Positions 59,789 to 64,000 of a DNA stretch of 64,000 nt are shown piece by piece. The translations under genes and the position numbers were made by a program. The first letter of the stretch is position 1; every line of letters begins with the position of its first letter. This DNA is from Comamonas piscis. Lineage in GTDB: Bacteria > Pseudomonadota > Gammaproteobacteria > Burkholderiales > Burkholderiaceae_C. Under the pieces are notes generated by a model that was not told where the DNA came from, ran no database searches, and worked only from the letters and a program-made list of their open reading frames with translations. Where the stretch lies: NCBI RefSeq assembly GCF_014109725.1, contig NZ_CP058554.1, positions 2,852,001 through 2,916,000 of the forward strand, given 5' to 3'.

Positions 59789-61327
59789 ATGAGCGAAGCG
59801 CAGACCCCACAGAATATCCCCGAATCCCCCGAATCCCCCGACGCCGCCGAGGCGGCCCAGTTCCCCGCAGATGCCCTGAAGATCGTGTCCATGGACATGG
59901 ACGCGCAAGGCGTGGCGCGCCGTGCCGATGGCAAGGTGGTCTTTGTCGATGGCGCCTTGCCCACCGAATGGGTGAGCGCCAAGACCCGGCGCAAGAAAAA
60001 CAACTGGGAGCAGGCTGACCTGCTGCAGATCCACCGCGAGTCCTCGCAGCGGGTGCAGCCGGGTTGCCCCAACTTCGGCTTGCATGCCGGTGCCTGCGGT
60101 GGCTGCAAGATGCAGCATTTGCATGTGGGTGCGCAAATTGCCACCAAGCAGCGCGTGCTGGAGGACAACCTCTGGCACCTGGGCAAGGTGGTGCCCGAGA
60201 CGGTGATGCGCCCCATTGAGGGCCCCAGCTGGGGCTACCGCTTCCGCTCGCGGCTGTCGGTGCGCTATGTCGCCAAGAAGGGCAAGGTGCTGGTCGGCTT
60301 CCATGAACGCAAGAGCCGCTACATCGCCGATATGGAAACCTGCAAGATCTTGCCGCCCCATGTCGATGCCTTGCTGATGCCGATGCGCGCGCTGATCGGC
60401 AGCCTGGACGCCCGCGAGACCTGCCCGCAGATCGAAGTGGCCTGTGGCGACCATGTCACCGCCCTGGTGCTGCGCCATCTGGAGCCTTTGAGCGACGCCG
60501 ATCTGCAGCGCCTGCGCGATTTTGCTGCCGCCCACCAGGTGCAATGGTGGCTGCAGCCCAAGGGGCCGGACACCGTGCACCTGATGGATGGCATCGGCGA
60601 GCAGCTGTCCTATGCGCTGCCGGATTTCGGCATCACCATGCCGTTCAAGCCCACCGACTTCACCCAGGTCAACCCGCACATCAACCAGGTGCTGGTGACG
60701 CGCTCGCTGCGCTTGCTGGATGCCAAGAAGACCGAGCGCGTGATCGACTGGTTCTGCGGCCTGGGCAACTTCACCTTGCCGATTGGCACGATGGCCGGTG
60801 AGGTGCTGGGCATCGAGGGTTCGGAGACCCTGGTGCAGCGCTCGCACGAGAACTATGCCGCCAACAATGCCATCCGCCCCGAAGGCAGTGCGCTGGCGCC
60901 TACCCGCTTTGTGGCCCGCAACCTGTTCGAAATGACGCCCGAGATGCTGATCGCCGATGGCCAGGCCGACAAATGGCTGGTCGATCCACCGCGCGAAGGT
61001 GCTTTTGCGCTGTCCACGGCGCTGGCCGACATCCACAAGGCCCGCCACCAGATCCCTGATACGGCGCCACTGCCTGACAGCGCTAAAGATTGGACTCCGC
61101 CCAAGCGCATTGTCTATGTGAGTTGCAATCCGGCAACCCTGGCGCGCGACGCCAGCCTGCTGGTTCACCAGGCGGGCTACCGCTGTGTGGCTGCGGGCGT
61201 CGTCAACATGTTCCCGCATACGGCCCACGTCGAGAGCATGGCGGTGTTTGAATGGGATGGCCATGCGCCCTTGGTCAGGGCCGAGGCAGTGGTGGCAGAT
61301 GTGGCGTCCGAAGACGCGGCAGCCTGA
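59789..61327 (+). CDS. rlmD: 23S rRNA (uracil-C5)-methyltransferase RlmD
   Basis: 512 residues from the ATG at 59789. SAM-dependent RNA m5U methyltransferase with a TRAM-like N-terminus and a [4Fe-4S] site (GCPNFGLHAGACGGCKMQH). Methylase motifs: VIDWFCGLGNFTLPIG (SAM binding), VDPPREGAF and the catalytic cysteine in IVYVSCNPATLARD. The RlmD versus RlmC assignment follows the size and cluster, modifying U1939 of 23S rRNA by homology. An acidic Pro-rich extension of about 30 residues precedes the TRAM part. Confidence 0.92.
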   Translation: MSEAQTPQNIPESPESPDAAEAAQFPADALKIVSMDMDAQGVARRADGKVVFVDGALPTEWVSAKTRRKKNNWEQADLLQIHRESSQRVQPGCPNFGLHAGACGGCKMQHLHVGAQIATKQRVLEDNLWHLGKVVPETVMRPIEGPSWGYRFRSRLSVRYVAKKGKVLVGFHERKSRYIADMETCKILPPHVDALLMPMRALIGSLDARETCPQIEVACGDHVTALVLRHLEPLSDADLQRLRDFAAAHQVQWWLQPKGPDTVHLMDGIGEQLSYALPDFGITMPFKPTDFTQVNPHINQVLVTRSLRLLDAKKTERVIDWFCGLGNFTLPIGTMAGEVLGIEGSETLVQRSHENYAANNAIRPEGSALAPTRFVARNLFEMTPEMLIADGQADKWLVDPPREGAFALSTALADIHKARHQIPDTAPLPDSAKDWTPPKRIVYVSCNPATLARDASLLVHQAGYRCVAAGVVNMFPHTAHVESMAVFEWDGHAPLVRAEAVVADVASEDAAA

Positions 61328-61455
61328 AGTGCGCCGTGGATTACCGCGATTTTTGGCATAAATGCTGTGATGTCAGCGATGAATTAGCGTGCTGGAATGC
61401 CGTTATGCTGGCAGGCTGAACAACCGGGTTTCCCGAAATTTTCCAAGGAGTCACC

Positions 61456-61863
61456 ATGAAAACCAAAGCAGTGCTGGAGTTGGCCGACGTCAAGGCGGTG
61501 TTGAATGCGGCAGAGGCCGAAGCGGTCAAGAACCAGTGGGTCGTAAGCATTGCCGTGGTCGATGACGGCGGTAATCTGCTGGGCATGATCCGCCGCGACG
61601 GCGCGGCCCCCGTGTCGGCCCACATCTGCGTGTCCAAGGCACGTACCTCGGCGCTGGGCCGCCGCGAGAGCAAGGGCTTTGAGGACATGATCAATGGTGG
61701 CCGCACCGCATTCCTCAGCGCGCCGCTGATCGACGGCATGCTCGAAGGTGGCGTGCCGATCATGAAGGACGGTGAATGCCTGGGCGCCGTGGGTGTCAGC
61801 GGTGTCAAGGCACCAGAAGATGCACAGATCGCCAAGGCGGGCATTGCAGCCCTGGGCCTGTAA
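61456..61863 (+). CDS. GlcG/HbpS-like protein (DUF336)
   Basis: 135 residues of the GlcG/HbpS/PduO-C family. SIAVVDDGGNLLGMIRRDGA, SKARTSALGRRESKGFEDMI and LEGGVPIMKDGECLGAVGVSGV are characteristic. Some relatives bind haem or corrinoid; others have unknown roles in glycolate or glycerol metabolism. No signal peptide. AAGGAG precedes the ATG. Ends with a clear terminator. Confidence 0.88.
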   Translation: MKTKAVLELADVKAVLNAAEAEAVKNQWVVSIAVVDDGGNLLGMIRRDGAAPVSAHICVSKARTSALGRRESKGFEDMINGGRTAFLSAPLIDGMLEGGVPIMKDGECLGAVGVSGVKAPEDAQIAKAGIAALGL

Positions 61864-61908
61864 GCGCAGCCCAGATTATGGGCAGAGGGCGTGAAGCCAC
61901 AAATGACG

Positions 61909-61931
61909 AAGCGGCCATGGGCCGCTTTTTT
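61909..61931 (+). terminator. Terminator of the GlcG-like gene
   Basis: aagcggcc / ggccgctt hairpin with a three-base loop and following T residues, about 45 bases after the stop. Confidence 0.85.
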
Positions 61932-61955
61932 ACGCGCCAATGAATGGCTTGGGCG

Positions 61956-63041
61956 TCAGACCAGCGCTGGCGTAGGTGCCTGCATAAAGCCTGTTGTTGG
62001 CTCCGCGCTGCCATCGTCAAGCACCAGCACCCGCTCGGGCCAGCGCAGCGCTGCCAGTTTGAAGTCTTGTTCAGGCGGTTGACCGGCGAGCCGGGCCGTC
62101 CAGCGCGCACCCACGGAAAAGTCCACGCAAAACACATTGCCCCGCTGGCCGTGCCAGGCATGCGGGTGGATATCGGCGAACAGATCCTGGTCGCCTTTGC
62201 CCAGTACCGAGCGGTCAAGCTCATGGATGCGGCGCCAGTAGTGGCCGACGATGACGGGCGTACTGTCCGCATAGGCATCCCACCAGGCAACGCGCTCGAC
62301 AAAGCGCCATTTGCCGCCGGCATAAAAGGGCTCGGTGCCACGGCGCTCCACACCGCAGCTCAGCACCTTCAGGGGGTTGTACTGGGATTTGTTCAGCTCG
62401 CTGTCGGCGTGTGCGGGCATGAAGGGCGGGCAATGGGCGCCATCTTCCAGATGGAAGGGCCAGGCCTGGTTTTCGGCGTTCAGCCGGGCGGGAATGCCCA
62501 AGGTCTTGGCATGCAGATAGGCTTCTTGCTCCAGCCGGTCATAGTCTTCGGCGACATGGCCGGGCCGCAGCGCGCGGGCCTGGTTGATCTTGTCGTCGAT
62601 CCAGGCGGCATGGACGATGCGCAGGTCCGGGCGCTCCAGCGCCAGAGGTAGCTGGCGCAAAAAGGGCAGCATCTCGTCGTCAAAGGCCTGGTCGGCGCGC
62701 GCATAGGGGGCATATTTGGGGTTGTCGGCCTCAATGCGTTCGTCGAAGTACCAGCCGGAGCCGTCCTTGGCATCTTCGCGCAGCAGATTGATTTCATGGT
62801 TGCCGATCACTGCGTAGGCATTGCCGGCTTCCACCCAGCGGCGCACCAAGGCCAGCACGCCGGGGCTGTCGGGACCCCGATCACAGAAATCGCCGACAAA
62901 CACCAGTTTGCGGCCTGTCGGGTGGTCGCCAAGGTCGTCATAGCCCAGATGCCGCACCAGCGCTTGCAGTGCCTGGCGCTCGCCGTGCACATCGCCGATG
63001 ACATCCAACGGGCCGGCGGGCAAAGCTTGTACCAGGCTCAT
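61956..63041 (-). CDS. Metallophosphoesterase
   Basis: 361 residues from the ATG at 63041; the frame extends further but without family similarity. Calcineurin-type phosphoesterase: DVIGDVHGERQALQ (metal site 1), FVGDFCDRGPDSPGVL (metal site 2), VIGNHEINLL (GNHE) and VGHYWRR (the C-terminal His). The rest lacks other domains. No signal peptide, so cytoplasmic. Substrate may be a nucleotide, protein phosphate or Ap4A; not decidable. Confidence 0.88.
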   Translation of the reverse strand: MSLVQALPAGPLDVIGDVHGERQALQALVRHLGYDDLGDHPTGRKLVFVGDFCDRGPDSPGVLALVRRWVEAGNAYAVIGNHEINLLREDAKDGSGWYFDERIEADNPKYAPYARADQAFDDEMLPFLRQLPLALERPDLRIVHAAWIDDKINQARALRPGHVAEDYDRLEQEAYLHAKTLGIPARLNAENQAWPFHLEDGAHCPPFMPAHADSELNKSQYNPLKVLSCGVERRGTEPFYAGGKWRFVERVAWWDAYADSTPVIVGHYWRRIHELDRSVLGKGDQDLFADIHPHAWHGQRGNVFCVDFSVGARWTARLAGQPPEQDFKLAALRWPERVLVLDDGSAEPTTGFMQAPTPALV

Positions 63042-63186
63042 CGTCACAGTATTCCGTCTTGTTGCGGTAACCGGTGCTTGGTCCGGCGCGCCGCAGATTG
63101 CTATTGGATGAAATCCATTTTGCATCAATTTGCTGCGCTGCACCAGCGTGGTGCCTTGGGTGCGGAGCCTGTCCTACTTCGTGCTT

Positions 63187-63702
63187 TTAGCCTTCCCTAC
63201 GCCGGTAGCAGACAAACGCAAAGGGCAGGCCGTTGCTGCTGGTGTGGGTCTCACGCGAGACTTCCTGCCACTGGCCATCCAGAACCGGCGCATGGGCATC
63301 GCCGTCAAAATCCTGGTCGATCTCGGTGACCCAGACCTCGTCTGCCAGGTCCAGCGATTGGGCATAGATCTGCGCGCCACCAATCACCCAGACCGGCTGG
63401 CCCAATGCCTGGGCCGTGGCCAGCGCCTGCGGCAGATCGGCCGCGACATGGACCTTTTCACTGGCGGGACTAGGCTGCCAGCCGCTCTGGCGGGTGACGA
63501 CCACATTGTCGCGGCCTGGCAGCGGGCGAAAGCGCGGTGGCAGCGAATCCCAGGTCTTGCGGCCCATGACGACCGTGCCTCCGGCGGTCTTTTGCTTGAA
63601 GAAGGCCATGTCTTCGGGCAGGTGCCAGGGCAGTTGGTTGTCTCGGCCAATCACGCCGTTACGGGCACGGGCAAAGATCAGATGGATAGGGGCTTGGGTC
63701 AT
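63187..63702 (-). CDS. folA: Dihydrofolate reductase
   Basis: 171 residues. NADPH-dependent reduction of dihydrofolate to tetrahydrofolate. Seen: LIFARARNGVIGRDNQLPWH, LPEDMAFFKQKTAGG (with the catalytic acid), VVMGRKTWDSLP and VWVIGGAQIYAQSL. Length is typical. Its start overlaps the stop of the upstream acyltransferase by four bases (ATGA), an unusual neighbour for folA, which often lies beside thyA in other genomes. Confidence 0.95.
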   Translation of the reverse strand: MTQAPIHLIFARARNGVIGRDNQLPWHLPEDMAFFKQKTAGGTVVMGRKTWDSLPPRFRPLPGRDNVVVTRQSGWQPSPASEKVHVAADLPQALATAQALGQPVWVIGGAQIYAQSLDLADEVWVTEIDQDFDGDAHAPVLDGQWQEVSRETHTSSNGLPFAFVCYRRREG

Positions 63703-64000
63703 GGCTTGGGGGCTGCCCAGCGCGCAATGCCGCGCCGGCAGGCTTGGTAGATGGGGTGTTCGATGGCGTGGAAGTACAGGGCCGACAGGGCGACCAGGAC
63801 CGCCAACACCAGCAGCAGGCTGACTGAGCGGTGGGGAATCTCGACCGCCATCGAGTTGATGAAACGCTGCACGAGCTGGAACACCAGCAGGTGCAGCAGA
63901 TAAATGGCGAAGGAGTAATCGCCCAGTTTGGCGAGCAGCCGCCAGGCCGGATGTTGGGGTTGCGGCATCAGCAAGGCCGCAGCGACGAGCGCGGTGGTTG
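63699..64000 (-). CDS. Acyltransferase 3 family protein (C-terminal part, runs off right edge)
   Basis: Last roughly 100 residues of a polytopic membrane protein: KLGDYSFAIYLLHLLVFQLV and the end YFHAIEHPIYQACRRG match the C-terminus of OafA/acyltransferase-3 proteins, which O-acetylate or acylate surface sugars. It continues upstream outside the window on the minus strand. The stop overlaps the folA start by four bases. Confidence 0.8.
   Translation of the reverse strand, partial: TTALVAAALLMPQPQHPAWRLLAKLGDYSFAIYLLHLLVFQLVQRFINSMAVEIPHRSVSLLLVLAVLVALSALYFHAIEHPIYQACRRGIARWAAPKP

Overview
The window looks like a GC-rich betaproteobacterial chromosome, order Burkholderiales, most likely Comamonadaceae and Comamonas-like. 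The basis is the gene complement and order: a fused MnhA-MnhB antiporter subunit, lapA-lapB, dnaX-ybaB-recR, pyrG-kdsA-eno-ftsB, a Bug-type periplasmic receptor, DUF1631, EttA and RecCBD. The family and genus placement is inference from family knowledge, not a database match.

Layout. 1-3459: minus-strand mnhA(B)-mnhC-mnhD, a multisubunit Na+/H+ antiporter running off the left edge. 3933-5400: lapB and lapA. 5496-9411: a small integrated element bounded by a 19-bp direct repeat that is the 3' end of the SRP RNA gene (ffs). It carries a lipoprotein gene, a serine recombinase, a repeat-rich non-coding stretch and a large tyrosine recombinase. 9396-12932: ffs and, divergently, dnaX-ybaB-recR. 13301-19156: an MHS-type transporter, a degenerate EAL-HDOD protein, a frameshifted DUF455 gene, a gamma-carbonic-anhydrase-like protein, hslO and an unknown Cys-rich protein. 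19274-23908: pyrG-kdsA-DUF1330-eno-ftsB on the minus strand. 24098-29330: coaBC, a peroxidase-related protein, DUF192, icd, a TRIC-like channel and DUF1439. 29451-33535: the sulfate ABC importer sbp-cysT-cysW-cysA, followed by dsbB and an alcohol dehydrogenase. 35552-37391: an FHA protein, CsbD and PRC-barrel stress-type proteins and tRNA-Arg(UCU). 37787-46835: an M14 peptidase lipoprotein, an endonuclease/phosphatase-family protein, RhlE, EttA and DUF1631. 46999-57790: a Bug receptor and overlapping recC-recB-recD. 58256-64000: small regulators and enzymes, RlmD, DHFR and a partial acyltransferase.

Most of the window is ordinary housekeeping sequence. The stand-out is the roughly 3.9-kb element in ffs. 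Its tyrosine integrase lies beside one attachment repeat. Its serine recombinase lies behind a near-consensus promoter framed by a 13-bp inverted repeat of resolvase-half-site type. The insertion appears to have moved the ffs terminator to the far side of the element, next to lapA.

Two further points deserve attention. dnaX has an A9 run exactly where the gamma form would end, and both shifted frames stop at once. The DUF455 gene shows a one-base frameshift in its N-terminus. Start codons were revised inward wherever the longest open frame clearly overran the family N-terminus.
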